The notes below the pieces were generated by a model, which ran no database searches, had not been told where the DNA came from, and saw only the letters and a list, made by a program, of their open reading frames with translations. A DNA stretch of 22,078 bases from Citromicrobium sp. (lineage in GTDB: Bacteria; Pseudomonadota; Alphaproteobacteria; Sphingomonadales; Sphingomonadaceae): positions 1 to 22,078 of the forward strand of contig PAVA01000037.1 in assembly GCA_002712945.1 (NCBI GenBank). Direction: 5' to 3'. The position numbers and the translations under genes are program-made. Shown here one piece after another: positions 7,686 through 15,497 of the stretch (positions within the stretch are counted from its first letter, which is position 1; the number at the start of each line of letters is the position of its first letter).

Positions 7686-8996
7686 ATGCGAAATCCTGAA
7701 TACGCGCCGGGGGAGACTCTCGGCAGCGCGGCCGCGCGCGAGGCCGAGACCCACACGGCGCGGGCGTCCGCTCCCTTGCCACCCTCGGGCAGGTCGATCG
7801 GCGAGCGCCAGCTGATCGCGATGATGGCGCTGCTGATGGCGCTCAATGCGCTGGGTATCGACGCGATCCTGCCCGCGCTCGACAATCTTGCCGCCGATCT
7901 CGGCGCGACGGGCAACTCGCGCCAGTTCGTGGTCGGTGCCTACCTGCTGGCGGCCGGGATCGGCGCGCTGGTGCCGGGATCGCTGGCCGACCGCTTCGGT
8001 CGCCGCCCGGTGCTGTTCAGCAGCCTGGCGCTCTACATCGCCTTCTCGATCCTGTGTGCGCTTGCATGGAGCTTCGAGGCGCTGCTCACCCTGCGCTTCC
8101 TGCAGGGTCTGGGCGCGGCGGGCATCGTCGCATTGCCGCCTGCGATCATCCGCGACCGGGTGGGCGGCGACAAGATGGCCCGGATGATGAGCCTGATCTT
8201 CGTCATCTTCCTGATGGTCCCCGCGATCGCCCCCAGCATCGGCCAGGGGGTGCTGATGGTGATGGGCGACTGGCGCTGGATCTTCGTCTTCACCGCGACC
8301 GTCGGCGTGGCGATGGGCGCGTGGGCCTGGCGCAACCTGCCCGAGACGCTGCATCCAGAAGACAAGCAGCCGATCCGCCCGCGCGTGATCGCGCGCAACA
8401 TGCGCGCAACCGTTACCATGCCGATGGCGCTCGGCTACACCATGGGCAGCGCGGTGATTTTCGGCAGCCTATTCGGCTTCATCAATTCCGCCCAGCAGCT
8501 GATCGGCGAAGGTTTTGGCGCGGGGCCCTGGTTCCCCGCGATCTTCGCCACCTGTGCGGGCGCCATGGCCGTCGCCAGCTGGGCCAATTCGCGCATTGTC
8601 GAGCGTTTCGGCGCGCGCCGTGTGAGCCATACGGGCCTGTTCCTGTTCATCCTGGTGGCAGGCGCGCAGCTGTTCTTCGCCAGCCAGCCGGACGAAAGCC
8701 TGTGGACCTTCGCCCCGCTCATGGCGCTCAACCTGGCGCTGCTCGGCTTCATCGGCGCCAATTTCGGATCGATCGCGATGCAGCCCTTCCGCGAGACGGC
8801 GGGGGCTGCGGCGAGCGCGCAGACCTTCCTGCGGATGGTCACCGCCGCGCTGATCGGCGCAGGCATCGGCTTTTCCTACGACGGTACCGCGCAGCCGCTG
8901 GCCCTGTCGCTGCTGTGCGCGGCGTTGGTCACGCTGTTGCTGGTGCTCTATGCCGAGCGCGGGCGCCTGTTCGGCCCGCCGGTCGCGGAGGATTGA
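7686..8996 (+). CDS. Bcr/CflA-family MFS drug efflux transporter
   Basis: A 436-residue inner-membrane proton antiporter of the major facilitator superfamily with about 12 hydrophobic segments. The Bcr/CflA pattern is clear: LLMALNALGIDAILPALDNL in TM1, the loop 2-3 motif GSLADRFGRRPVLF, and LRFLQGLGAAGI with AIIRD in TM4-5. The substrate is not predictable. The N terminus before the first segment is about 40 residues, polar and low in conservation. ATG 7686 was chosen; GTG 7680 is in frame, and neither has a Shine-Dalgarno, consistent with the leaderless promoter reading. The stop is followed by a hairpin shared with the convergent carboxylase gene. Confidence 0.92.
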   Translation: MRNPEYAPGETLGSAAAREAETHTARASAPLPPSGRSIGERQLIAMMALLMALNALGIDAILPALDNLAADLGATGNSRQFVVGAYLLAAGIGALVPGSLADRFGRRPVLFSSLALYIAFSILCALAWSFEALLTLRFLQGLGAAGIVALPPAIIRDRVGGDKMARMMSLIFVIFLMVPAIAPSIGQGVLMVMGDWRWIFVFTATVGVAMGAWAWRNLPETLHPEDKQPIRPRVIARNMRATVTMPMALGYTMGSAVIFGSLFGFINSAQQLIGEGFGAGPWFPAIFATCAGAMAVASWANSRIVERFGARRVSHTGLFLFILVAGAQLFFASQPDESLWTFAPLMALNLALLGFIGANFGSIAMQPFRETAGAAASAQTFLRMVTAALIGAGIGFSYDGTAQPLALSLLCAALVTLLLVLYAERGRLFGPPVAED

Positions 8997-9006
8997 GCGT
9001 AGTTTA

Positions 9007-9040
9007 AGCCCACCCTCCCGCATGCCGGAGGGGGTGGGCT
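9007..9040. terminator. Hairpin between convergent genes, possible bidirectional terminator
   Basis: AGCCCACC-CTCC (9007-9018) pairs with GGAG-GG-GGTGGGCT (9027-9040), giving 12 bp with a 2-nt bulge. It fills the gap between the efflux and carboxylase stops. The minus direction is followed by TTAAACTA and the plus direction by CTAATCC, so the T tracts are weak. Confidence 0.55.
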
Positions 9041-10933
9041 CTAATCCGCAGCAGGCTCAACCACGCACAGCACCGCCTCGACCTGCACCTGACCCCCCTG
9101 GCTGGCGGAAAGCTCGGTCACGGTCCCGTCGAACGGCGCGGTGAGCGCGTGCTCCATCTTCATCGCCTCGAGCACCATCAGCCGCTGGCCCGCGGTGACC
9201 GCATCGCCCTCGGCCACGTCGACCGCGATGACCTTGCCCGGCATCGGCGCGAGGATCGCACCGTCGGCGGCGGAAGCGGCTCCGGCGGAGAGATTGGGAT
9301 GGGTGAACAGGAAAGGCTGGCCGTCGCGATAGACCAGCGCGTCGTCGCCCAGCGGGGTGGCAAAGCCGCTCGCCGCAACGCATTGCTCCAGTTCGAGCAC
9401 CCTGCGCTCGTCCTTGTGCTGGACGGTAATGCGCGGCCCCGCATCGCGATTGAGGCGGAACCCGTCGACCTGCTGCCATGGGCCTGCGCCCGGATCGATA
9501 CTTGCGGCATAAGCGGACGCGAACAGTTGAAGCGCGGCGCCCTGCCACTCGTTGTCGCCCGCCGGTTCGACCTCGGTCAGCATATCGCCGCGATCCGCGA
9601 TCAGCCCGGTTGTCATGTCACCGGCGCGGAAGGTCGGATCGTTCAGACACGCGAGCAGAAAGGCGGCGTTGGTCCGCACCGGCCAGACCTTGGTGGCGAA
9701 CAGGCCGGTCGCGAGTTCGAGCATCGCCTCGTCGCGGGTGCCTCCGCGCGCCACCAGCTTCGCTATCATGGGGTCGTAATGCGGGCTGACCGCATCGCCT
9801 TCCTCGACCCCGGTTTCGACGCGCAGCACGCCATCGGGCAGTTCGAGCAGATCGAGCGGGCCGGTGCTCGGCAGGAAGCCGGTGGTCGGGTCTTCGGCAT
9901 AGAGCCGCGCCTCGATCGACCAGCCGTCGATGCTCAGCTCGTCCTGCTTGAGCGGGATCGGCTCGCCAGCCGCCACGCGCAGCTGCCATTCGACCAGATC
10001 GACGCCGGTGATCTCTTCGGTCACCGGGTGTTCGACCTGCAGGCGCGTGTTCATTTCCATGAAGAAGATGCGGTCGGCGCGCAGGCCTTCGGAAGCATCC
10101 GCGATGAACTCGATCGTGCCCGCGCCCTCGTAATCGACCGCTTTCGCAGCACGCACGGCGGCGGCGCAGATTTCCTCGCGCGTCGCCTCGTCCATGCCGG
10201 GCGCAGGCGCTTCCTCGATCACCTTCTGGTGGCGGCGCTGGAGCGAGCAGTCGCGTTCGAACAGGTGGACGTGGTTGCCGTGGCTGTCGCCGAACACCTG
10301 CACCTCGATATGGCGGGGCGAGGTGATCCATTTTTCGAGGATCACATCGTCGTTGCCGAAGCTGGCCTTGGCTTCGCGGCGACAGGATTCGAGCGCGGAA
10401 CGAAACTCGCCCTCGGCATCCACCTTGCGCATCCCCTTGCCGCCCCCGCCCGCGACCGCCTTGATGAGGACGGGGTAGCCGATCGCATCCGCCTCCTGCT
10501 TCAGCCGTTCGGCGGACTGGTCGTCGCCGTCATAGCCCGGCGTCACAGGCACGCCCGCCTCGCGCATCAGCTTCTTGGCGGCGTCCTTCAGGCCCATCGC
10601 GCGGATCGAGGAAGGCGGCGCGCCGACCCAGATCAGGCCCGCATCCTTCACGGCCTGCGCGAAATCGGCATTCTCGGAGAGAAAGCCGTAGCCCGGGTGG
10701 ATCGCCTGCGCGCCAGTCTGCTTCGCCGCGGCGATGATCTTCTCGCCCACCAAGTAGCTTTCGGCAGCGGGCGAGGGCCCGATATGCACCGCCTCGTCGG
10801 CCTGGCGCACATGCAGCGCCTTGGCATCGGCATCGGAATAGACCGCAACGGTCGCGATACCCATCGACCGCGCGGTGCGGATGATGCGGCAGGCAATCTC
10901 GCCGCGATTGGCGATCAGGAGCTTTTCGATCAT
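9041..10933 (-). CDS. Acyl-CoA carboxylase alpha subunit (biotin carboxylase plus biotin carrier)
   Basis: A 630-residue ATP-dependent biotin carboxylase fused to its carrier domain, as in propionyl-, 3-methylcrotonyl- and geranyl-CoA carboxylases. The N-terminal domain starts MIEKLLIANRGEIACRI with HPGYGFLSENADFA. ATP-grasp follows (KAVAGGGGKGMRKV, ERDCSLQRRHQKVIEEAPAP, MNTRLQVEHPVTEEITG), then the C-terminal BC domain. The carrier has EAMKMEH with the biotinyl lysine at about K592. Methylcrotonyl-CoA carboxylase (mccA) is a reasonable guess, but the substrate is set by the beta subunit, which is not in this window. ATG 10933 matches the usual family start; upstream TTG at 10963 is unlikely. 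It lies 33 nt after crtB on the same strand, so co-transcription with the carotenoid genes is likely. Confidence 0.93.
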   Translation of the reverse strand: MIEKLLIANRGEIACRIIRTARSMGIATVAVYSDADAKALHVRQADEAVHIGPSPAAESYLVGEKIIAAAKQTGAQAIHPGYGFLSENADFAQAVKDAGLIWVGAPPSSIRAMGLKDAAKKLMREAGVPVTPGYDGDDQSAERLKQEADAIGYPVLIKAVAGGGGKGMRKVDAEGEFRSALESCRREAKASFGNDDVILEKWITSPRHIEVQVFGDSHGNHVHLFERDCSLQRRHQKVIEEAPAPGMDEATREEICAAAVRAAKAVDYEGAGTIEFIADASEGLRADRIFFMEMNTRLQVEHPVTEEITGVDLVEWQLRVAAGEPIPLKQDELSIDGWSIEARLYAEDPTTGFLPSTGPLDLLELPDGVLRVETGVEEGDAVSPHYDPMIAKLVARGGTRDEAMLELATGLFATKVWPVRTNAAFLLACLNDPTFRAGDMTTGLIADRGDMLTEVEPAGDNEWQGAALQLFASAYAASIDPGAGPWQQVDGFRLNRDAGPRITVQHKDERRVLELEQCVAASGFATPLGDDALVYRDGQPFLFTHPNLSAGAASAADGAILAPMPGKVIAVDVAEGDAVTAGQRLMVLEAMKMEHALTAPFDGTVTELSASQGGQVQVEAVLCVVEPAAD

Positions 10934-10966
10934 GCCCGACCCGCTACCGCCAAGCGGACGCAAGGT

Positions 10967-11977
10967 CTACCACCCGGCGACGGGCCGCAGGTCCTCGCGC
11001 TTGTAGGGCGGCCATTCGACAGGCTCGGGCGCGTGTTTCGTCACCGCCTCGCCGAAAGCGGCCGCGATGTGCCACAGCTTTTCGTAGAACGGGACATAGG
11101 TACGGGTGTCCCACGCCAGCTGGCCGCGCTCGCGCACCTTGCGCCCGATGGCGCCGTAGATCCGCGCGGCGGAAAGCACCGCCCAGCGCTGGCGGAAGCG
11201 CAGGTGTTTCGCGCCCAATCGAGCGGCATCCTCGTACAGTTCCATCCGGTCGACCACCCGCGCGACCACGCCCGCCAGCCTGAAGCGGTTTTCCGGCGCG
11301 GCGTGCATGCCGGGCTCGAGCCCTGCTTCGGCGAGCCAGTCATGCGGCAGGTAGCAGCGCCCGGCCTCGGCATCCTCGACCACGTCGCGCGCGATATTGG
11401 CGAGCTGGAATGCGAGGCCGAGGTCGCACGCCCGGTCGTAGATGAAGGCATCGTTGGGCGCGAACATCACCCGCGCCATCAGCACGCCCACCGCACCCGC
11501 GACATGGTAGCAGTAGCGCATCATCTCCTTCTCGGTCGCGGGGCTGAAATGCGCCGCGTCCATCGCAAAGCCGGAGATGACCTCGTTCGCCATGTCGCGC
11601 GTGATACCCGCCTCGCCCGCAACCTGGCCGAGCGCGTCGAACGCCGGGTCGGCGGTCGGCTCACCTTCCAGCGCGCGGCGCGTGAGCACCCGGATGGCCT
11701 GCAGCCGATCCTCGATCCCCGCCTGGTCGCCCAGTTCGCCGCCCTTGTCCTGCGCGTCGGCCAGATCGTCGCACCTCCGGCACCATGCATAGAGCATCCA
11801 CACCCGCTCGCGCGTCGGCCGGTCGAACAGCCTGGAGGCGAGCGCGAAGCTGCGCGATCCCTCCGCGATCATCTCGTAGGATTCGCGCACCAGCCCGTGT
11901 CGCTCGCGTCCGCCGCCGGGCCGCGGGATCGAGGGGCGGACGAAGCGCGAAGGGACGAGGGGGCGGGCTTGGGTCAC
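10967..11977 (-). CDS. crtB: Phytoene synthase CrtB
   Basis: A 336-residue squalene/phytoene synthase that condenses two geranylgeranyl diphosphates to phytoene, the committed step of C40 carotenoid synthesis. Both aspartate-rich motifs are present: YAWCRRCDDLAD (D70, D71, D74) and NIARDVVEDAEAGRCYLP (D198, D202). The substrate-side motif EGSRSFALASRLF is near residue 40. The first 25 residues are proline- and arginine-rich. The start is GTG at 11977, overlapping the LOG-gene TGA in GTGA, so translational coupling is likely. Phytoene synthase rather than squalene synthase is inferred from the crtI and crtY neighbours. Confidence 0.95.
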   Translation of the reverse strand: MTQARPLVPSRFVRPSIPRPGGGRERHGLVRESYEMIAEGSRSFALASRLFDRPTRERVWMLYAWCRRCDDLADAQDKGGELGDQAGIEDRLQAIRVLTRRALEGEPTADPAFDALGQVAGEAGITRDMANEVISGFAMDAAHFSPATEKEMMRYCYHVAGAVGVLMARVMFAPNDAFIYDRACDLGLAFQLANIARDVVEDAEAGRCYLPHDWLAEAGLEPGMHAAPENRFRLAGVVARVVDRMELYEDAARLGAKHLRFRQRWAVLSAARIYGAIGRKVRERGQLAWDTRTYVPFYEKLWHIAAAFGEAVTKHAPEPVEWPPYKREDLRPVAGW

Positions 11978-12555
11978 AACTGGTCGGCACTCATGCGATA
12001 GATCGGCGTATTGGGCACATAAGACTCAAGCTTGTCGAGCAGTTCCGGCAAAGTCTCCGCCACCTGCAGGATTTCGCGATGCGTCGCCCGCACGAAACCC
12101 GTATCGGCCATCCGGTTTACGAAGTCGATCAAACCATCGTAAAAGCCGAAAGCGTTGAGCAGGCCGACCGGCATTTCGTGATAGCCGATCTGCGCCCAGC
12201 TCAATGCCTCGAAGAGTTCGTCCATCGTCCCGATTCCGCCCGGCAGCGTGACGAAACCGTCCGCCAGATCGGTAAAACGCGCCTTGCGCTCGTGCATCGT
12301 GTCGACGGTGATCAGCTGCGTGCAGTCGTGGTTGGCGAATTCGCGCTCCACCATCGCATGCGGGATCACGCCGATCACCTCGCCGCCTTCGCCCAGCGCG
12401 CCCTCGGCCAGCGCACCCATCAGGCCCAGCCGCCCGCCGCCATAGACAACGCCGATTCCGCGCCGCGCGAGGTCGCGGCCGACTTCGCGCGCAAGTTCGA
12501 TATAGCGCGGGTCGGCCGGCGTGGCCGAGCCGCAATAGATGGCGAGGCGGTTCAC
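11974..12555 (-). CDS. LOG-family cytokinin riboside 5'-monophosphate phosphoribohydrolase-like protein
   Basis: A 193-residue Rossmann-fold protein of the LOG (TIGR00730) family. LOG enzymes remove ribose 5-phosphate from cytokinin nucleotides or AMP. Visible signatures are GVVYGGGRLGLMGALAEGAL near residue 40 and MHERKARF followed by LPGGIGTMDELFEALSW, the PGGxGTxxE active site. The start is GTG 12555, with GGGGAGGA immediately upstream but inside a strong hairpin. It sits between crtI and crtB, and its stop overlaps the crtB start by 4 nt. Its role in a carotenoid operon is unknown; both cytokinins and carotenoids derive from isoprenoid precursors, but that link is inference. Confidence 0.9.
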   Translation of the reverse strand: MNRLAIYCGSATPADPRYIELAREVGRDLARRGIGVVYGGGRLGLMGALAEGALGEGGEVIGVIPHAMVEREFANHDCTQLITVDTMHERKARFTDLADGFVTLPGGIGTMDELFEALSWAQIGYHEMPVGLLNAFGFYDGLIDFVNRMADTGFVRATHREILQVAETLPELLDKLESYVPNTPIYRMSADQL

Positions 12556-12559
12556 AAAT

Positions 12560-12578
12560 CCTCCCCGGCAGGGGGAGG
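12560..12578 (-). promoter_or_regulatory. GC-rich hairpin over the LOG-gene Shine-Dalgarno
   Basis: In the mRNA sense, CCUCCCC (12578-12572) and GGGGAGG (12566-12560) form a 7-bp stem with a 5-nt loop. The 3' arm contains nearly all of the GGGGAGGA ribosome-binding site. The crtI stop is over 70 nt upstream, so ribosomes ending crtI would not melt it. It could also be a copy of a dispersed GC-rich intergenic repeat. Confidence 0.5.
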
Positions 12579-12649
12579 GGGATCGTCACTCACTCCCAAG
12601 CGAAGCTCGCCGCCGGTTTTGCTCGATCGCACTCTGATCAGCCTGGTCG

Positions 12650-14161
12650 TCATTTGAGGGCCTCTATCATCAGCCCGGCGGTCGCCTTGGCGCTGCCGAC
12701 CACGCCGGGAATTCCCGCACCGGGATGGGTGCCTGCGCCGACGAGATAGAAGTTCTCGATCACATCGTCGCGGTTGTGGCCTCGGAACCAGGCGCTTTGC
12801 GTCAGCACCGGCTCGAGGCTGAAGGCGCTGCCCAGATGCGCGTTGAGATCGGTCGCGAAATCGGACGGCGCGTAGTGGAACTTGGTGACGATCCGCTGGT
12901 GAATGTCGGGCACCAGCCGCTTGCCGACCTCGTCGAGGATGCGCTTTTCGAGCAGCGGGCCGATCTCGTCCCAGTCGACCGGCAGCTTGCCCATGTGGGC
13001 GACCGGGACCAGCGCGTAGAACGTGCTCATCCCCGGCGGGGCCATGCTCGGATCGCTTTTGCTCGGGTGATGGAGGTAGATCGAGAAATCCTCGGGCAGC
13101 ACACCGTGCTGGTAGATGTCGTCGAGCAGGCCTTTGTAGCGGGGACCGAACAAGATCATGTGATGCGCAATGCCGGGCCAGGTGCCTTCGAGGCCGAAAT
13201 GGACGACGAACAGCCCAGGGCTGAAGCTCTTGCGCTTGAGGCGGCGGCCCATGCTCCACCCGCGTTGCGAGCGGCCGAGCAGGTCGCGGTAGGAATGCAT
13301 GATATCGGCATTGCTGGCGACCGCATCGAACCCCTGCACAAAGCCGCTTTCGGTCCTGACGCTCTTCGCGCGCTTGTCGTCGACTTCGATCCCGGTCACC
13401 GGATCGCCCAGCCGGATGGTCCCGCCCAGCCGCTCGAAATGGCGGACCATGCCCGCGATCAGCCGGTTGGTGCCGCCCTTGGTCCACCACACGCCGCCAT
13501 CCATCTCCAGCTTGTGAATGAGGGCGTAGATGCTGCTGGTCTTCATCGGATTGCCGCCGACCAGCAGCGTGTGGAAGGAGAGCGCCTCGCGCAACTTCTC
13601 GTTCTCGACGAAGCTGGAGACCATCGAATAAACGCTGCGATAGGCCTGCTTCTTGGCCAGCGCGGGCGCGGCTTTCAGCATCGACTTGAAATCGAGGAAG
13701 GGCACGGTGCCCAGCTTCACATAGCCTTCCTCGTAGACCCCCGCCGAATAGTCGAGGAAGCGCTGGTAGCCTTCGACATCCTTCGGGTTGAGCTTGGCGA
13801 TCTCCGCGAAGAGTTCCTCGTGGTCGTTCGAGTAGTTGAAATTCGTGCCGTCGGGCCAGTTGAGGCGGTAGAACGGTTTGACCGGGACCAGCTCGACATC
13901 CTGCGCGATGTCGTGGCCGGTGAGCGCCCAGAGTTCCTTCAGGCAATCGGGGTCGGTAACCACGGTGGGCCCGCCATCGAAGGTGAAGGTGCCCGCCTCG
14001 GTTTCCTTCTCCCAGAAATAAGCGCGGCCACCGGGCTTGTCGCGTCCCTCGATCACGGTCGTCGCGATCCCCGCGCTCTGAAGCCGGATGGCAAGAGCAA
14101 GGCCGCCGAAGCCCGCCCCGATCACGCATGCGTTCGATGTTGTGGGGCGGCTGTCAGCCAT
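12650..14161 (-). CDS. crtI: Phytoene desaturase CrtI
   Basis: A 503-residue FAD-dependent desaturase that converts phytoene to lycopene (or neurosporene) at the membrane. The N-terminal dinucleotide-binding fold is VIGAGFGGLALAIRL, with ERR-like PGGRAYFWE. TFDGGPTVVTDP follows, and near the C terminus LVGAGTHPGAGIPGV and SAKATAGLMIEAL form the bacterial-type phytoene dehydrogenase signature. The length is normal for the family. ATG 14161 overlaps the crtY stop by 8 nt; GAGGAAGG lies about 12 nt upstream inside crtY. A 94-nt gap with a hairpin separates it from the next gene. The number of desaturation steps cannot be read from sequence. Confidence 0.96.
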   Translation of the reverse strand: MADSRPTTSNACVIGAGFGGLALAIRLQSAGIATTVIEGRDKPGGRAYFWEKETEAGTFTFDGGPTVVTDPDCLKELWALTGHDIAQDVELVPVKPFYRLNWPDGTNFNYSNDHEELFAEIAKLNPKDVEGYQRFLDYSAGVYEEGYVKLGTVPFLDFKSMLKAAPALAKKQAYRSVYSMVSSFVENEKLREALSFHTLLVGGNPMKTSSIYALIHKLEMDGGVWWTKGGTNRLIAGMVRHFERLGGTIRLGDPVTGIEVDDKRAKSVRTESGFVQGFDAVASNADIMHSYRDLLGRSQRGWSMGRRLKRKSFSPGLFVVHFGLEGTWPGIAHHMILFGPRYKGLLDDIYQHGVLPEDFSIYLHHPSKSDPSMAPPGMSTFYALVPVAHMGKLPVDWDEIGPLLEKRILDEVGKRLVPDIHQRIVTKFHYAPSDFATDLNAHLGSAFSLEPVLTQSAWFRGHNRDDVIENFYLVGAGTHPGAGIPGVVGSAKATAGLMIEALK

Positions 14162-15365
14162 CTCTGCCCGGTCCTTCCTCTGTCGTCAGCGGCGGGCGAT
14201 GCCCTGCCAGCGCGCGCAGAGCACGCGAAATCGGCACCGGGGGCTTGCCCGCCAGGATCCGCAGCTTGTCCGCGCGGGTCGAGCGCCCGGCATAGAACCG
14301 CTCGATCAGCGGTTGCGGCAGGCGGTAGAAGCGCTGGAAGATGCGGTAACGCTGGCCCGGCTCGGCCGCGCCGAACAGCATCTTCCCGAGCATGCGATAG
14401 AAGCGCGTGCGCTTCCACACGCGCCGGGCATGCGCTTCCAGCAAGGCGGCCATCTGCTCGCCCGGCAGATCGCGGTTTTCCGCCACCAGCAGCGCGGTCT
14501 CGAGCGCGAAGGGCAGCGTGTAGCTGGTCAGCGGATGGGCGATCATCCCGCGCGCGCCCGCCATCGCCACACCGGGGATACGCATTTCGCGCTGATACCG
14601 GCCCAGGTCTCCACCGGTCACCACCGGCAGCACGCCGGTCTCGAAGGCGATCGGCTCCCCCTCCCACCCAACCGCCGCGCAATAGCGGTCGATCCGGGCG
14701 GACAGCTTCGAGCGGTCGAGCTCGGGCGTGTCCTGGTAATAGGTATCCTCGACGAAGAGCTCGTCGGCAGCGAGCGGCAGCGTGTAGGCGAAACGGAACG
14801 CGCCGTGCTGCTTTACGCGCACATCCATCACGATCGGGCGGTCGAGCGCGTGGGGTTTGGCCGTGCGCAGGTGGCGGCCCATGAAGACCTGCCAGCCACC
14901 CTCGAACGCGTCGGAGGGAACATATCCGCGCGCATCGATCACGCAGCGCGCATCGATCCGCTCGCCGCCTTCCAGCGTCGCGCCGCGCGCGTCGAGGCTG
15001 ACGACGCTACGGCCCGTGCGGATGGTCGACTGCGCCAGCTCGCGCCGCAGCGCGGCATCGAAATCGACCGAGGCGAGCGAATTGTAGACGCTGCCGAGCG
15101 TGCGCGTGTGCTGCGGAAACAGCACCGCATAGCCGACCGGCCAGCTCGTCTTGCGAAAGGGCGCGAGCAGCGCCTCGCCCCCTTCGGGCAGATCGCTCGA
15201 AAACCAGCTCCAGCGGTGGTTGCCGCCGAGCGTCTCTTCGGCCTCGACCAGCACGACGCCGAGCGAGGGATCCGCCCTGCGCAGGGCAAGCGCAATCAGC
15301 CCGCCCGCAAGCCCGCCGCCAATGATCGCGATGTCGGCGCGTGTTCGCCGCTCGGCCCCTGTCAT
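14154..15365 (-). CDS. crtY: Lycopene beta-cyclase CrtY
   Basis: A 403-residue lycopene cyclase of the bacterial CrtY type, forming beta-carotene rings from lycopene. It begins MTGAERRTRADIAIIGGGLAGGLIALAL, a FAD/NAD-binding fold (quoted across two parts of the fold), followed by ETLGGNHRWSWF, which is typical of CrtY. DARGYVPS, QVFMGRHLR and RIPGVAMAGARGMIAHPLT lie in the expected order. ATG 15365 was chosen because it starts directly before the fold; GTG 15416 is in frame and would add 17 poorly conserved residues. It is the first gene of the carotenoid operon and diverges from mipA. TTGCAC-N17-TACGAG just upstream is only a weak promoter candidate. Confidence 0.93.
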   Translation of the reverse strand: MTGAERRTRADIAIIGGGLAGGLIALALRRADPSLGVVLVEAEETLGGNHRWSWFSSDLPEGGEALLAPFRKTSWPVGYAVLFPQHTRTLGSVYNSLASVDFDAALRRELAQSTIRTGRSVVSLDARGATLEGGERIDARCVIDARGYVPSDAFEGGWQVFMGRHLRTAKPHALDRPIVMDVRVKQHGAFRFAYTLPLAADELFVEDTYYQDTPELDRSKLSARIDRYCAAVGWEGEPIAFETGVLPVVTGGDLGRYQREMRIPGVAMAGARGMIAHPLTSYTLPFALETALLVAENRDLPGEQMAALLEAHARRVWKRTRFYRMLGKMLFGAAEPGQRYRIFQRFYRLPQPLIERFYAGRSTRADKLRILAGKPPVPISRALRALAGHRPPLTTEEGPGRDG

Positions 15366-15440
15366 GCACTGCTCGTAGGGCGCAGGGGCCGAAGGTGCAA
15401 ATGGACTTGAGGCCACTTGTTAAGGGAAGTTCACGTAAAC

Positions 15441-15465
15441 GGAACGATGGAGCGCGCAGTCCGTT
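15441..15465 (+). promoter_or_regulatory. EcfG-type general-stress promoter of the mipA/ompV gene
   Basis: GGAAC (15441-15445), 16 nt, then CGTT (15462-15465) is a perfect match to the GGAAC-N16-CGTT consensus. The inferred start near 15472 gives a leader of about 26 nt with AGGAGGAA inside it. The -35 is also the right arm of GTTC-N9-GAAC (15429-15445). Confidence 0.65.
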
Positions 15466-15497
15466 CGGATGGCGCAACAGGAGGAATTTCCCGGACC

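Noticed and set aside
9149..12001. Very long (950-codon) plus-strand open frame across the carboxylase and crtB genes
   Set aside because: It spans two well-supported minus-strand genes and their gap; such antisense frames are expected in GC-rich DNA.
12725..14884. Long plus-strand open frame opposite crtI and crtY
   Set aside because: It covers two clear enzymes on the other strand and becomes arginine- and alanine-rich nonsense at its end.
15366..15440. PpsR/CrtJ-type operator (TGT-N12-ACA) before crtY
   Set aside because: No copy with correct spacing was found.
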